Shown one piece after another: positions 10,581-23,281 of a stretch of 64,000 bases of DNA. Positions within the stretch are counted from its first letter, which is position 1, and each line of letters opens with the position of its first letter. The DNA comes from Cryphonectria parasitica EP155 (Eukaryota > Ascomycota > Sordariomycetes > Diaporthales > Cryphonectriaceae): assembly GCF_011745365.1 (NCBI RefSeq), contig NW_024468909.1, positions 7,254,001-7,318,000 on the forward strand, in the 5' to 3' direction. The notes beneath the pieces are model-generated. The model worked only from the letters and a program-made list of their open reading frames with translations. It made no database searches and had not been told where the DNA came from. The position numbers and the translations under genes were made by a program.

Positions 10581-13070
10581 TCATCGATCTGACACAGTAG
10601 TCGTCCTGGTTCGCATCTCGTTATACCGCTGTCTAAAATCGTTCCAGATATCCAGGCTACCACAAAACTGTAATTTCGCACTTCCGTCAGGCTCAAGAAA
10701 GATATCAAACATCTCTTCGAGCAAATAACTCGCCTGCTGAAATTCAGGGCATCTAGGGTTCTGCTCCAAGTGACAAAGTAGAAGCAAGCATGCCTGCAGA
10801 GGCTGGGTTCTGTTCGGCATGCACCAGCGGTAAGGCCAAAACGCCGGAAGGCTGGCAAGACGATGATAATTAGTCACAAAAGACATACAGTGCTGGATCA
10901 GAGCAAAGCTGAAGTTATTCATGTGACAGATTAGCCACTATTCATTTGCGAAAAGCCTCTGGGTCACGCCACATACCTCTCGAATATCTCGGTGAGTTCG
11001 TTATCGTGGGGATGTTTTGTACCGGCGAAGCACAAGGAGAACTGCATCGCGACATAGTCCTTAATCAGACTGAGGCAAATGCGAGCATACGCATTGAAAA
11101 TCGTTTCCTCGAGGGGGCTGTCGTTGTGCACAAGATCCTGCCGGGGATCGCGGGGTACTAGCAGCTGGCTTGAGATCTGCCCATCCTCAGGCAAGCCACG
11201 AACTCTGAGCCTGGTGGCTCGCACGTCCAAGATGTCGCATAGGGACCTGATCCTGGCCGCAATATCTCGCAAGTCCTTTTTGGTCGGGGGTTGTGGGCCG
11301 TAGCACCTCTTCATGATCACTCTGAAGAGACTGAATGCTTCGAAACGACTGACGTTCAACATCGACGATGACGCAGTGTTTTCAGTCTTGGCTTGTAATT
11401 CGGTTCTTGCAGTCTCTATCTCAGCGTCACTGATATCAAGCGGAATTCGCGTGTCGTAAAAGTCGCCGTTGCTGGACGTGGAGTTACCAGCAGAGACAGC
11501 AGCGAACCCCTCCAGATACAAGACATGATACCAGAGACGTCGACAAATTTCAGCCTCTACCTTGCCCCTTGACATGATTACCTCCTCCCGGTGGAGTCCT
11601 AGAGCTCTGGCTGCCAGGAAGGACTGCGATACGAGCGCCCTCGTATCGAGAAGCTCATCCACCTCGACATCACACTCATGAACGAGCAAGGAGGCCGCGA
11701 GGCCTTCCAACGTTGGTAAATCTGATTGTCGGGAGATAGAGTACGTCTCCTTAAACATAGACTTGAACCAAGCTGCTGACACGGACGAGACAGACCCAGA
11801 CAGGCTGGCCTCGGACGAATCTTGAAAGCATGTCTTCGCTGCAGCTCCACAGAACAACACTGCCCACAGGAGACAGAAGAAGGCTGCCTCCTCCATGGCT
11901 TGTTGCGGTTGAGGCACGTGCCAATTTCTATGGTCTCTTCCCCAGAAGGCCTCATAGTCCCTCATTAAGGTCGGGACATGGACGATGCAGACTATCGGCC
12001 TTACTGCGTAGAGGAAAGACTGCAGCAGCTCGTCGCAGGCCGACCGAGGCGGGAGCTTTTCCAAGAGACCACAGAGCTTGGACCATCGTGTCTCGTCGAA
12101 AGTCGACTGAACCCTCCGTTGTTCGGACTGCTGTAGCAGTTTATCATCCATCATCTGCTCGTAGGCTAGTCAGTCATCGGCTTTCTCGGCAGACATGAAA
12201 GGCGGCCTAGGAAGAAGCGTGGGATCACTGAGCTGTGCAAAGTTATGACTCAGCGGCTCACACCCGTGCTTAAATCCGCGTCTACATTGGCTGTCTTTGT
12301 GTCATTCCTTTTAATTTTGCTGTGCTGTGAAGGCTAGGGAAACCGAGGTCTTACCCTATTGCCGGCCAGTGCCCAAAAGGGACCGCTCAGCTGACGTAGA
12401 GGCAGCCTCTGGTGAGTATTATCACATTTGCTTGTATCTGCCGCGATTTCCCCGTGCTTCTCGCGCACACTAGGTTGTACTGCTGGGGGCGTGGGGCCGG
12501 GCTCGCATGATGACTTCAAGACTGCAGATATGCTAGAACCTTCAGCATATGCCACTGGCAAAGAGTCTGCACGAACGCCTGCCTCTGGGTCAAAAAATAA
12601 CAGACTGTCTTCGACTTGGAAATTGTCAAGGTCGTTTGTGGCGGACAAGTAAGGGAGGTCCAGCTCAAGACCCGGTTGCCATGCCGTGGTGTGGTTCTCC
12701 AGTGGCAGTAGGGAAATAGGTGATAATGATGGCATCAGAGACTGTTCATCCGGGCGCGAAGAATCCCACCAGTGCTCCTGGCCTTCGGACGCCACAATAG
12801 TCTTCCTTATCAGTGATTGTTCTCGCCTGCGGGTGGAGGCACCCTGCGACGAAGGGTCAGGTTCGTAGGAGCACTGGACGTTAACCTTCCCGCATTGAGA
12901 ACATGCAGGCTTCTGCCTGTCACACCTGACCTATGCCATTCCCTCGTTAATCAGTATTGAAGAAGTCGTTGCCTTCCCATTCAACCACACATACGACTCA
13001 CCTTTCTTTGCCTACACCGCCCGCAGGTGGTGGACGGTCGAGTGCGGGTGATACGACCTTGGGGGGGCAT
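10581..13070 (-). CDS. Zn2Cys6 fungal-specific transcription factor
   Basis: Four exons on the minus strand: 13002-13070, 12355-12930, 10977-12154 and 10581-10908, giving 716 aa. The DNA-binding domain spans the first intron. CGRCRQRK at residues 16-23 joins VRCDRQKPACSQCGKVNVQC, giving the exact spacing C-x2-C-x6-C-x6-C-x2-C-x6-C (residues 16-43). A disordered linker follows, then a fungal_trans-type middle domain (LPPRSACDELLQSFLYAVRP, HVPTLMRDYEAFW, GLAASLLVHECDVEVDE). All three introns have GT donors and AG acceptors that keep frame. The first ATG of the conserved region (13070) was taken as the start; the frame stays open upstream to 13214, so a longer N-terminus is possible. Target genes are unknown; neighbours are an SDR and secreted proteins. 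Confidence 0.85.
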
Positions 13071-13905
13071 GTCTTCAGGACAGGTTGGTGGATTAGTACT
13101 CTGTTGCGCAAAAGAGATCCCGTCTTCTCCTTCCCTATGTGTCTGCGAGTGCAATTTATGAGGTTGTTGCGTGCCAGTGTGAACGCTCTCGGTAAGACGG
13201 ATGACAAATCCCAAACTTGAGGCCGAGTTACTTACTGTATCGTCGCTGACCCTGAGCTTTGACCACCCTAAACGCTTACCTGTGGACCCTGGTTAGTCAG
13301 TCTACTTCCCACCCACTATTGTTACCGACGGAGGAATGCTGCAGTGGAAAGGCGCCAGAGGCTAGCACGTGGCTAGGTCCACGGTAATCAGTTTTCAAAG
13401 GTGCATTTCACTGCTTTCTCGACGGATTGCCAATAAAGGGGACTCTTTAGCAGCTCCCTTCCTATTTTCCATCTTCGTATACAGCAGTATTGAAACCCCT
13501 CTTGTCAAGTTGCCCGTACTTACTGTGGGGTATTATCCTTGAACTATGCATGCTTTCATCGAATTACTTATATTTGTATATAATACTTCAACCTCTTCTT
13601 TGTTTACTCCAAGCACGGATTTAATATGCGGCCGCTGGTTGTCGTCTCAATAGGCGACGACTTGAGGCAGAAGATGCTTGCATCGCTGGTAACCTGAGTT
13701 TCCAATATACGCGACCGAGCCAAGAGATAACACTAGGTTGCAGGTTCCTAATATAAGATGCACAATAGTATTCATATGTATATTTCGAAAAAGCGCTTAG
13801 TTATAGCACTACGCTCAATACTATCGAAACCTCGCAATATTTACAATGTAATATAATACATCTTCTGTCACCAAATGTCCTCAAATCGGCCCTCTGCACT
13901 TACAT
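13071..13905. other. Intergenic: promoter of the C6 regulator
   Basis: No gene seen. The part toward 13905 is AT-rich and presumably the 3' region of the DUF1996 gene. Confidence 0.5.
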
Positions 13906-15044
13906 TTACATGCGAGTTGAGCGATTTCTGAACGACCGCGGAACCCGAGCAGAGCGCTTTGTGCTGGAGCTATCCATCTCGGCCACAGACTCGGCATAGT
14001 CAGAAGTCCCATTGTCCGGGTCGGCATCGGTAGCAGTGCAAGTAGGCTCATCGCCGGCGTTGCCCAGATCACCGTTAACAGCGTAGTAATGATACTTGTA
14101 CTCGGCAGCGGTTGCCAGAACCATAGTTTGTGCTGACTCCTCAGTCCAACCCATGATACTGCATGAAAGTGTCAGTTATAATCAAGTCGAATCGTTTCCC
14201 ATTAGCAGGGGGCCTGATCAGGAGGATAGCTTACAAGTCGCCATGGCTTGAGTATGCATTGCCGCTTGCCAGCTGGAAGGGTGCAGTCCCGCTCCACCCA
14301 TCAGGCAGAGCATCGCGCAAGTCGTACCGGATAGAGAAGCGCAGCTGGGGCATGCTGTTGTAACCCTCGGGGCACCAGTTGGTAGTACCGTAGCTTGAGC
14401 TCTTATACTCGGTCTCGAGGGTGTCGACGTTGACGCACTGAGGGAAGTACAGGAGCGTCTGCAGGAATGTGCTACACGTAGAGCTGGGGAAGCCGTTCTC
14501 GTCTGCGTCGATGTCATCGTCCTCGCAGAACCACTGAACCTGAGCGTCGGCTGGCGATTCGTCGGCCGTTGTGGCGGTGGCAGAGCCGGCGACCATCTTC
14601 AGGTTCTGCGGGATGGGGACTTCGGCTTCCGTCTCGCCCAGATTGTAGTAGGCCGAGAAACGGAAGAGGGGAACGTAGTCGTAAGTTGCCCCATCATCAA
14701 CGGTGTATACGAGAGAAGGAACCCCTAGGTGAAGTTCGTTAGAAGCAAACTAGATAGGCGAGGTACCTGGAGTAATGAGTCTTACAGTAAGCAGACAAAT
14801 CATTTGGGTTGTCTGTTGTTCCACAGCCGGCCTGCAATTCAGCGCTTGAATTGGTGGTGGCTGTAACCCCATCGGAACCGAAGAAGCTGTGCATGTGCGA
14901 GACTCCGTATTCTCCGGGAAACTTGATCGGGTCGATGTTCTTGTACATGAAAGGATCATAGTAAACGTTGGCTTGAGTGTAGGCGTGGGCTACTCGGGCA
15001 GCCACACTGCCGACTAGAGCGGCATGAAGAGTAAAGTAAGGCAT
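13906..15044 (-). CDS. Secreted DUF1996-domain protein
   Basis: Three exons on the minus strand: 14786-15044, 14235-14724 and 13906-14158, giving 333 aa. Residues 1-20 form a likely signal peptide. The family signature follows: DPIKFPGEYGVSHMHSFFGS (the His-rich SHMH motif near residues 49-52), the NPNDLSAYWVPSL block created by splicing at 14786/14724, and paired Cys residues in the middle (FCEDDD, STCSTFLQ, CVNVDTLE, WCPEGYNSMPQLRFSIRYDL). The end is Ser/Arg-rich. DUF1996 proteins are secreted fungal proteins often seen with WSC or carbohydrate-binding modules, and their biochemical role is not settled. No extra module is fused here. Confidence 0.88.
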
Positions 15045-16220
15045 CCTGTGCTCTGAACGAATGGAAGGGGTTGAAAGAGAGAAGAAAACGGGCCTCAGGA
15101 GGTGAAGAGAAAGTCAACAGTAAACGGAACAAAACGAATGAACGAATGACAACGCTTAACAAACACAGAGAATCTTTTGAGGCGCTACAAGTCATATACA
15201 TATAGCAAGCAGACACACTCGTATTCTCCACGAGGTATTTTTCTGGGTATAAACTAAGGCACGGTCAACACTATAGCAATCTCAATATCGAGTATTAAGG
15301 CTTGACATGAGCTCTTGGCAAAGTTTCGATGTGTCCCACTATCTTGCCTCAGATAGGAAATAAAGCCGTTGTCATCCTAGCAAATGTTTACTGTGTATTA
15401 AGAGCAAAACAAAATAGTGGAGAACTATTACTTTAGCCAATGTCCACCATCCGAAAGGGTGAAACAAATCCTCTTGAACCCCCCTCCCTAATCTGTTTCT
15501 AAAAGCAACTTGACAGGCGCTACTCTCTTGGAGCTCTCACAACCGAACGGCATCGCCGTTCTGCTTTTCAAGTTTTTAAATCTCAACTTTGCGCACGTTA
15601 ATTTTAAGCTTAAGCATGATTGAATTTTCGGATGAAGGGCTACAAAGCCAACACGCAGATACCGTTTCTACATTTAGTGGAGTGACCAACGTATACCTAT
15701 TCAGACGATCTAGGCCACTATACCTGTCTCCTCTATTGTTATAACATCCCAAGAACTTTATGATGCACTCTTTCTGGGGTGGGGTTCCGGAGTCCGTGGC
15801 GGGGCAGTCACATCTTTAATTGTGCTAGTCTTAGGAAGCAAAGTTCGCCGCAGCCTAATCATTCTCCCATGCATTGACTGGACCCGACACCGACGCATAG
15901 CTTTTGAGCCTCTACGCGATATATGCTATAGAGAAAGGGGCTGGCATAAGAAATCCAGTAAAATCATTGGGTAAGTTAGAACGCGTCAGACAGACGAAGA
16001 AACAGGATTACAAAAGGCATGTAGTGAAGAACAATGAGAAGAGAAGCATAGGGGCGAGCTAGAGTAACGAAAGCGGATTGGATGGCCTGGATACTCCGGC
16101 TAATTGATTCAATTACTACTGAAAATCTGTTCTTCCAAGGCTAACTTGAGCTTTGCAAAAAAGTAAATATACCGGTCTCAACAAGCCGACGTCAACATAT
16201 TACTCCTTTTGCTACGCCTC
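15045..16220. other. Intergenic
   Basis: Promoter of the DUF1996 gene on the left and the 3' side of the next minus-strand gene on the right. No coding signal recognised in about 1.2 kb. Confidence 0.5.
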
Positions 16221-17865
16221 TCAAGACTGCGTCCCGGGGGTAAGTAGCCCATTACCCGAAAGCGAAATAGTCCGATTTCCTAACCAAGCATTGAGCAGCG
16301 CACTTGAATTATAGTACAAAGTGTACCCGTTGCTAACAATGTTGGCCAGGGACTCATCCGCGTCCGTAAGGTTCTGGATGTATGACGTGGCCGTCAAGGT
16401 CCAATTGCTCGATGAGCTCAGCGCGACATCCACATATGATGTGCCATACCCCGAATAAGTGGCCCCAGACCAGGTGCTGTATTCAGTTAGGTTCCACGAG
16501 ATGTATGACTCGTTGTATGGGATCAGGTCGCCGACAAGGGATGACTCGGACACGGTGATGTATACTTCGGCGGGAGATAAGTCTGTGTTGTCGGTGTATG
16601 AAGCGTAATAATCAAAGTCCTGCGTGACCTGTGAGTAGTTGGCGACTACTAGAACGCCGCTCCGGGTGTCGAGCTGCGTGTTGCGCAGATCAACGTCGGC
16701 GATGACGTTGCCAAACCAAAGTCCAGGCATGTTGGATCCGTTGGCTGCGATTCGACTGTCTGCAACACTGATGCTCGCGCCGGCCTCTCGGATCGAACTG
16801 CTGAAGATGACCATGCCACCTAACAGCCCCGCGGTGGCATCACAGTTCACCAGGGAGACGTTCTGCTTCCCATCCATAAAGACGACCGGACCCTGCTCGC
16901 TGACCGACACCACATTATCGGCGAAGATCTCGCCTAGAGCGTAGTAGGTGGCGGAACCGATACCTTGGGCATGCGCGACGCTGTCGCGGACATGGATAAT
17001 GCCCTTAGGCGAGTCACCCGAAAATGAGGAGCTGCGATGCCCGCCCGAGAAGTGGGCCAGATTAGCGCCGTAGATGGTCCCGTTGCCGCTAGCATAAAGA
17101 CCGTGGGAGACGGGACCGGATGAGTATAGCCACGCATCCGTCACGTTGACGATAGTGTCAGAGCCGTAGCTATAGATGTTGGCCGCGCCATTGTGTACCG
17201 TTATGTTGAGGTGGTTGAAATCCACAGTCGAAGCGTTAGCCTTATCACCGAGTACAATACGACGTTAGCATTTTCAAAGGTAGAGACAGGATGTTGGGTT
17301 TGACGGGGAATGTCGAGGAAGCAGGCATGAAATAAAGAGACCTTACCACGTTGATCGCAGCGTTGAAGCCCCAGAAACTAGCATCGTCCAGGTTTGAAGA
17401 ATAGCCAAACTTGATAACATCGACATGAGACAGGGCGAGATCAGCTCCATCGGTCACGAGGATAACGCTTGTGTCATTTGCGTCCACGGTGAAACTTTCA
17501 TGAGAGATAGAAGTGCTATTGTCATCGAAGACATACTTGGCGACGACTATTCAGATATCAGTATGTGAATGTGAAGAGGAAACAATGCTGGCGGAGAGAA
17601 GTTGTAGAATATTAAAACTATGAAAAATGTAGAGGGCAATGAAGGGGGCCCTCAGGTGGCAGGGGAGTGCGCTTCAGATGTCGGCCTTACTGTTGCTTGG
17701 CTGAACACTGGGGAAAGGAACATTGTAGTCAGGGACAATAGCGTTGTCTGCAGCCCAGTCGCTTGGAGGAATAACGTCGGAAGGGTCCCCGACGGAGACT
17801 AAGGCGATAACGCCTCTGGCGGTAAGCAGGCCTACCAGTGTCTGAAGAGATCTTTTGTGCACCAT
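16221..17865 (-). CDS. Secreted parallel-beta-helix-like protein, adhesin/pectate-lyase fold, unknown activity
   Basis: Three exons on the minus strand: 17691-17865, 17347-17546 and 16221-17240, giving 464 aa. The N-terminus (MVHKRSLQTLVGLLTARGVIALVSVG) is a likely signal peptide. The rest is rich in short Asn/Ser/Val/Thr turns with many N-glycosylation sequons (NLT, NCD, NYS, NES, NSS). Repeated strand-turn units such as VTDGADLALSHVDVIKFGYS, NAAINVANASTVDFNHLNIT and ASGNGTIYGANLAHFSGG suggest a right-handed beta-helix, and I recognise the family as conserved in ascomycetes. No pectinase catalytic cluster stands out. An upstream in-frame ATG at 17892 would add nine residues; 17865 is preferred because it starts the signal peptide. 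Confidence 0.8.
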
Positions 17866-20800
17866 TTTGCTGTCTGAGACTAGTAAAGGCACTGAGAAAA
17901 TGGAAAATAAAGAAGTAGATGAGCTTTACTTATTCATCAGAAAGGGGGTGGGAATACAACATGGTATGACACTCTACCACGTATAAAGCCAGAGTCTTTC
18001 CACTCAGCAAGCGTGGAAATCCAAAGGTATTTATATTAGCATTACACATTGCCCTTGTACCTGATCCCAGGCGAATATATGTCTATAGCGATCATTCAAT
18101 GAAATTATGGCTTGGCTTGCATGAGCTCTCCCTTGCATCCGCAATATTTGCCGACGATGAGATCGACATGGTTTAGCATTTTGGTTCATCAACATCGCAG
18201 TAGCATCTTGATCGTGCTACATTGTCTGCTATGCTTCTATTGGGAGTTTGCGCAGCACTTACGACAGCTTATTAAAATGAGGCGAAGAGCAGTCTGTAGC
18301 TTTCCTTGGAGCATTATACAAATCAAACAGATGTTCAGAAATTTGCGGACGACTAATAGAAATGGTGCCCGCTAGAGACGATCTAATTAAACTATCCCCG
18401 GACTACCCCGCCTCCACATTCCGAAGTCCTCCACATCCCGAAACCTAAACCATACTTCCTGAATCCTGAGAAAAGGCTCGTTCCGTTGGTGGAGCAGATA
18501 CAGGGAATAGCTCCCCCATGTCCAAAATAAAGCTAATCGATGAAAGGGAAAAAAGACTATATATCATTCTAGGATCGGTATATAGACATCATGCCTTAAT
18601 ACTGAGGTTGAAAATCTAAAACAAAACCTAGAGGAAAGAATCAATGTTGCAGTACTAGAAGGGGGAAAGGTGAAGTTCAAATTTGTCTGCCGCCAAGACA
18701 GCTCACATTTCGCTTCGAATAAGAAAAATCAGGAATTGTGTCAACAGCAACTTTTGTTTGCACATTTTCGCAATGCCGAGAACAAACTAAACAAAGATAA
18801 AAACATCATCCTTGTTGAAGGAATACGTGTTGCTCAGATCTATGAACAACGATTCATTTTTCCCGCCATGGAAGTCTGTGCTCTCTCTGAGCTCTTTGCA
18901 AGATATGCGAACTCCTTGGTATTTAGATTATGGGGTTCGTAGCGCGAACGAAGAGTATGAGGGAAATTCAGTCGGGTTCAGAAAACAGTTACCAGCTGAC
19001 CACAGCTTACTCGATAATATAATTTGTCAGCAGTCTTCCTGGCTGCCGCGGCGCTACCACACTGCCACATGAATGTCTACCGACACAAACAGCTCCGAAA
19101 ACGTGTTGATTTTACACATATGCGTTTCCCTTACTAACTCAGCAAAGGCTTTGTGGATAACAGAAATGTTGATGCAATGCAATAATTGGCAAATAGGTTC
19201 TGAATATTTGATCAGACTCTTTATCCCGTCGAGTTCGTCGCCGTCTGGCTCTAGACTGCGTTTCGCGACCCTTTCGCCTCCGGGTTGCCCGCGCCACGAC
19301 CTTTATACGTGCGAGGGCTGCGCATGGCCTCGCCAGCCAGCCGACAACAAGGCCTGCCGATAGCCTCAGATAGTTCTGCTTCGTGATTTTTTCCTTTCTA
19401 TCGCTTCTTTCCTCGGTCTATTGCAATACGAGCCCTTTCCTCCTCGGATATTACCGACAAAGTTCAAGGTATTTCCAAAACACATTGTCGAATACCGAGA
19501 GTTCCCTGAGTTCGCACGGAGATAATGCTTTCAAAAAGAGCAAACACTACTATTCCTTGGATACTAGCGACGTTCATATTGAGTTTGCTATCTCGGCAAG
19601 TAACTGGGCTTGGTTACACTCCATATGTTATCATCTGTCTATTTTGAAGGCCATGGGCACCCCAATACACGAACTGATACCATAGATATCACTCAGAGTT
19701 ATCTGCAATATATATAGAGCCATGCAACGGCACTCTGCTGGACTACAACATTACTTTCAGTGCGCTCAGGGGCTCTGTCGAATCATCCCAGCTGCTTTGA
19801 GTCTGCTACGAACACGAGTTTTGTATCTATAATGACTTGACTACTGACCAACAGCTCAACTTCCAGAGTGCTCCAGTCATCTTGGGCCTTATGCTAACAC
19901 TGCTGCCTTAAATGAGCGTGAGCGTTTCTGAAACCGCATTACTTTCAGCCCATCGGCCTGATCTCTCTCCTCTATTCAGTTTGGCGGCACCAATGGTCTT
20001 GCCCATAAGATGATTCGAGTACAGCGGTCCCAGTCTTCTCCTTACCTCTAACTGGATAATTCGAGATACCACGGCTGAGGATCTGGTCAGCGCGTGTGCT
20101 GAGTTTTCTCGATACGCAGTGAGCTTAAGGGCTACAATCAACATCTCTCTTGCTTGGGAAATGGGAAATAAGTCAATTCTGTCTTGGGTTTGCACAACTA
20201 TGTTCCTTCCACTACTTGGACCTCGCTGGCAGCAGTCCCGCATATCACGGCTGTATTGAGTTATAGGATTGCGAGATCGAAACACCGATGGGAGGATAAG
20301 AACGACAATACCACGTTCTGGCACATATGTAAATCTGCGCTCGTGACAGAGTTCAGAATATGTGCACACTAAAGGGCTCCTACGAAGGAAAAGTTGGCCA
20401 AAGCTTCTATAACATCTGTCATTCTGAACACTGCTGCTGGAGGGTTGTCATTTGTGTATTTGTTCACCGGAGCTATTGTATTCTCTTCCCTGGTATATTT
20501 TTCCGTTTCAAGTGTGCTTAACTAAATCCGGTGGAGATTCGAAGTCTCTACTGCTGCAGCTAGAAGAATTCTCATAGTTGATTGAGCAGGGTCACGAGCT
20601 ATAAAGGATCAGGTGGGGACAGATCTTGGGATGGTGTCAGAGGCTAGTTGTGATTGAAGTCTGCGGATTGACGGAGCGCAGTCTCTTGAATACGATCGTA
20701 CTACCTTGGACGAGCTTGAAAAATTTACATCTCGAGCAGTCGACACCCGCGGTGGTTTCAAGGCAATTCAATAAAGCTTGCAAGCACGTGGTCCAATAAC

Positions 20801-21041
20801 TTTAGCACAGCCTGCATAAAAAGTAGAGTTCGCCTTCCTTTTCGTGACTGCTTACTCGGGAGCGACAAGAAACCGGGGGGGGGGGGGATCGAAAAGAACG
20901 GTTCTACTCAAATAATACACAGATGTTCGAGAGCAACGATTATAAAATCAACTTGGCCCCAATTTTCAGGGACGGTGTTCGAGGGTCCATGTGCTCGAAA
21001 ACAAATCAATCTTGCCTAGTGTTGGTGCATAATATTCAATG
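17866..21041. other. Gene-poor 3.2-kb region with possible relics
   Basis: Only short reading frames occur on both strands. It contains the second copy of the dispersed repeat and, around 19560-20530, stretches with protein-like composition broken by stops in every frame, which I cannot assign. A run of 13 G lies near 20876-20888. This looks like decayed sequence rather than a functional locus. Confidence 0.45.
19309..19430 (+). repeat. Dispersed repeat, copy 2
   Basis: Partner of 10281-10420, in the same orientation. Contains GCCAGCCAGCC, the perfect 15-mer GATAGCCTCAGATAG at 19359-19373, and a T/C-rich tract ending in TTGCAATA. Divergence outside these blocks is substantial. Confidence 0.5.
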
Positions 21042-22196
21042 TTAAAACTGACTCTCCATCTCTCCATCCATTATCATATCGTAGATGTTATTTCTTGCAC
21101 TCCACATAATGTTCTCCGTCGTCCCCTTCTCGCGAACATCACCTGAAGCTGTCTCATGAATATCGCTATCACCAGAAACGAAGCCTTTTGCCTTGTGGTG
21201 AAAGAAAACAGGTGGTGTTACACTGATGCACTTGGTGTCCAGCCCACGATCATTGTCAGGGTTCTCCTCGCCCACGGACGAGACCGAGCGACGGCATAGG
21301 CCAGCCAATGCATTGTCAAACGCGCCCGTAAGATGGTCGACTGAAAGATCGAAGAGTACCTTCTGAGCCCCAGACTGCGACAGTGCGTATGCGAACGAGC
21401 ATATAGGAGCCGCACAGATGTGAACAAAACGGGTATACGGGTGAGCATGGAAGTCGATCATTCCAGTTGTCCTATCTGGCGGCGGGACTGTGATGTTATC
21501 TTCGATGGCGTATCTTCTCTTCATGTACTGGATACCAGGACGGTCCCCCGGCTTGTTCTTGTTCTCGTCTAGATACTCGGGGAAAGGCTCGCCGCAGTGC
21601 CCAATCCAGAGAATGTCCCATCCATCTCCATATGGCGAACTGGGACTTGATGCGCTGTTGAGAAGCATCCGAGATCCTTTCGCGATTTCCTCGAGCTGAG
21701 AACGCAGCCGCACGTCCCGATCCATATCGTCTTCCATTATCAGAGCAGACTCGAGATCTTCCTCAACAATCCTTCTTATAGCGTTCATATGGCCTCTCCA
21801 ACTCCCAAGGTTACTCTCCGTCACACTGTATCTGTTAATTCCAAATGGTACGGCTTTGTCCGGTATAGTCTCCCCTTCAACGCCATCTACCCATTCAACG
21901 TGAAAGCCGGTAAGGGCTGCCGAGAGTACCAAAGCATCACGTTTGTCACTTCGTTCCGGTAGACCAACGACGAAGATCTCAGAAAAGCCAAGTGTGTCAT
22001 TAGCCACGCGGTTTATCTCGGCAGGAGACGAGCGGCCTGTGTAGGTATTGCCGTATAGTCTTTCTTGGGAAGAAATTTGACTCAGCTTCTTCAAGGTCGT
22101 GGGTATGTAGGACGTCCCAAAGTCATTGTTGATTGTCATGTAGAGGATGGTCACAAAGACAAGAGCTGCCACACCAGCAAAGACGAAACGGGACAT
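21042..22196 (-). CDS. GT25-type glycosyltransferase, type II membrane protein
   Basis: Single exon, 384 aa from the ATG at 22196. A short N-terminus is followed by one membrane segment (FVFAGVAALVFVTILYMTI), giving the type II topology usual for Golgi transferases. The catalytic domain has the family marks: IFVVGLPERSDKRDALVLSA, HVEWVDGVEG, LGSWRGHMNAIRRIVEEDL, the metal/nucleotide-sugar acidic motif ALIMEDDMDRD, and DILWIGHCGE. Fungal GT25 (LPS-biosynthesis-like) proteins are thought to add hexoses to secreted glycoconjugates; the acceptor is unknown. An in-frame ATG at 22235 would add 13 residues. The ATG at 22196 has A at -3, a better fungal start context. Confidence 0.85.
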   Translation of the reverse strand: MSRFVFAGVAALVFVTILYMTINNDFGTSYIPTTLKKLSQISSQERLYGNTYTGRSSPAEINRVANDTLGFSEIFVVGLPERSDKRDALVLSAALTGFHVEWVDGVEGETIPDKAVPFGINRYSVTESNLGSWRGHMNAIRRIVEEDLESALIMEDDMDRDVRLRSQLEEIAKGSRMLLNSASSPSSPYGDGWDILWIGHCGEPFPEYLDENKNKPGDRPGIQYMKRRYAIEDNITVPPPDRTTGMIDFHAHPYTRFVHICAAPICSFAYALSQSGAQKVLFDLSVDHLTGAFDNALAGLCRRSVSSVGEENPDNDRGLDTKCISVTPPVFFHHKAKGFVSGDSDIHETASGDVREKGTTENIMWSARNNIYDMIMDGEMESQF

Positions 22197-23281
22197 TGTA
22201 GGAGCTGTTCTCAATCGATGGTTTAGAGAATCCATTTGAGAAGCAAGCAAAGCCGATGCCGAACAAGTAACATATTCGCAAAGGATGGAAAACAGTATCT
22301 CGACTGAGTCCAGCTCGACGGGGTTCACGTGTACGAGCAGTTTGGGGAACAGGAATTCAAAGGAAATCAAGCGCTCGTCAGAGGGTAAGCTGAAAACATT
22401 GCAGGGTGATCCAAAGGATTTGCACTGCATGGCGGTACATGTACTCCATACCAGCCGCAAAACAGCCAACCATGAGGCGGTTAAGCCACCGTTGGAGGTT
22501 TATTAACGAGGCAAGGGCGGCATCATCTCAATCAGGACTAGTACATTATGCTATCTCAGTCAGAAAACTGCGGTAGCCAATCAGGGGGGTATATAGAATT
22601 GGCGAAATTAGACCCCCAACCCGTTCAGCGCTTCCCAAACAGAGAGACACAAATGGTGGTTTTAAGAGCCCGTTGTGTATCTGCCAAATCTTGAAATAGC
22701 TGAATGGCATCCGGAAAATCTTAGTGAGGCTTTAAGACGCTGAAAGCATTATGAGTGTACAGGTTCGAAATCCGCCTTTCAATGTTGTTTTTTGTCGAAA
22801 GCCTTAAACCAAGCTGTGAAGAAGGGGAGGAGAATCTTTGTCATTATACGAGCGCCCCTGCATTCACAGGATCAACGGGCGAATGCTCCTCGCAATCAGC
22901 GAAGGAACGCAAGTGGGGGCGTCATCATGCACGTTGGTTCCAAATTTACAACATGGCGGTTCCAAATGTGCGCAGACGTACTCTGCGCGTACCATACGCA
23001 TTCTGACAAGTGCTTTTTGGTATTTTGCTACGTTCCGGCTTATTCGAGTACTCCTATATTCTTATTTTGTACAATATTGCAACTTTATTACGTTGTGCAA
23101 AGCTTTAGCAATCTTGTTCGAGCTGATTTAGTAACAGCCGGGTTCCTTATAACCTTCCTGGCCCACTTCCTCAACCACTTCTTGACCACTCAATATACTT
23201 CTTATTTGCATCGGATGACAGAAAGAATATCTAGAATTTCTCAGCCTAGGGTCAAGACTGTTGAGCTTCTTGAATCGGGCG
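22197..23281. other. Divergent promoter region
   Basis: Lies between the head-to-head GT25 gene and the surface-protein gene. Open frames on the plus strand here (22755-23131) have no motif and overlap each other; I consider them chance. Confidence 0.5.

Noticed and set aside
18670..20369. Several frames of 60-153 codons in the gene-poor region
   Set aside because: No recognisable domain, inconsistent codon composition and no convincing splicing. Treated as decayed sequence.
20876..20888. Run of 13 G
   Set aside because: A simple homopolymer with no telomere-like or regulatory context; may be an assembly or slippage feature.
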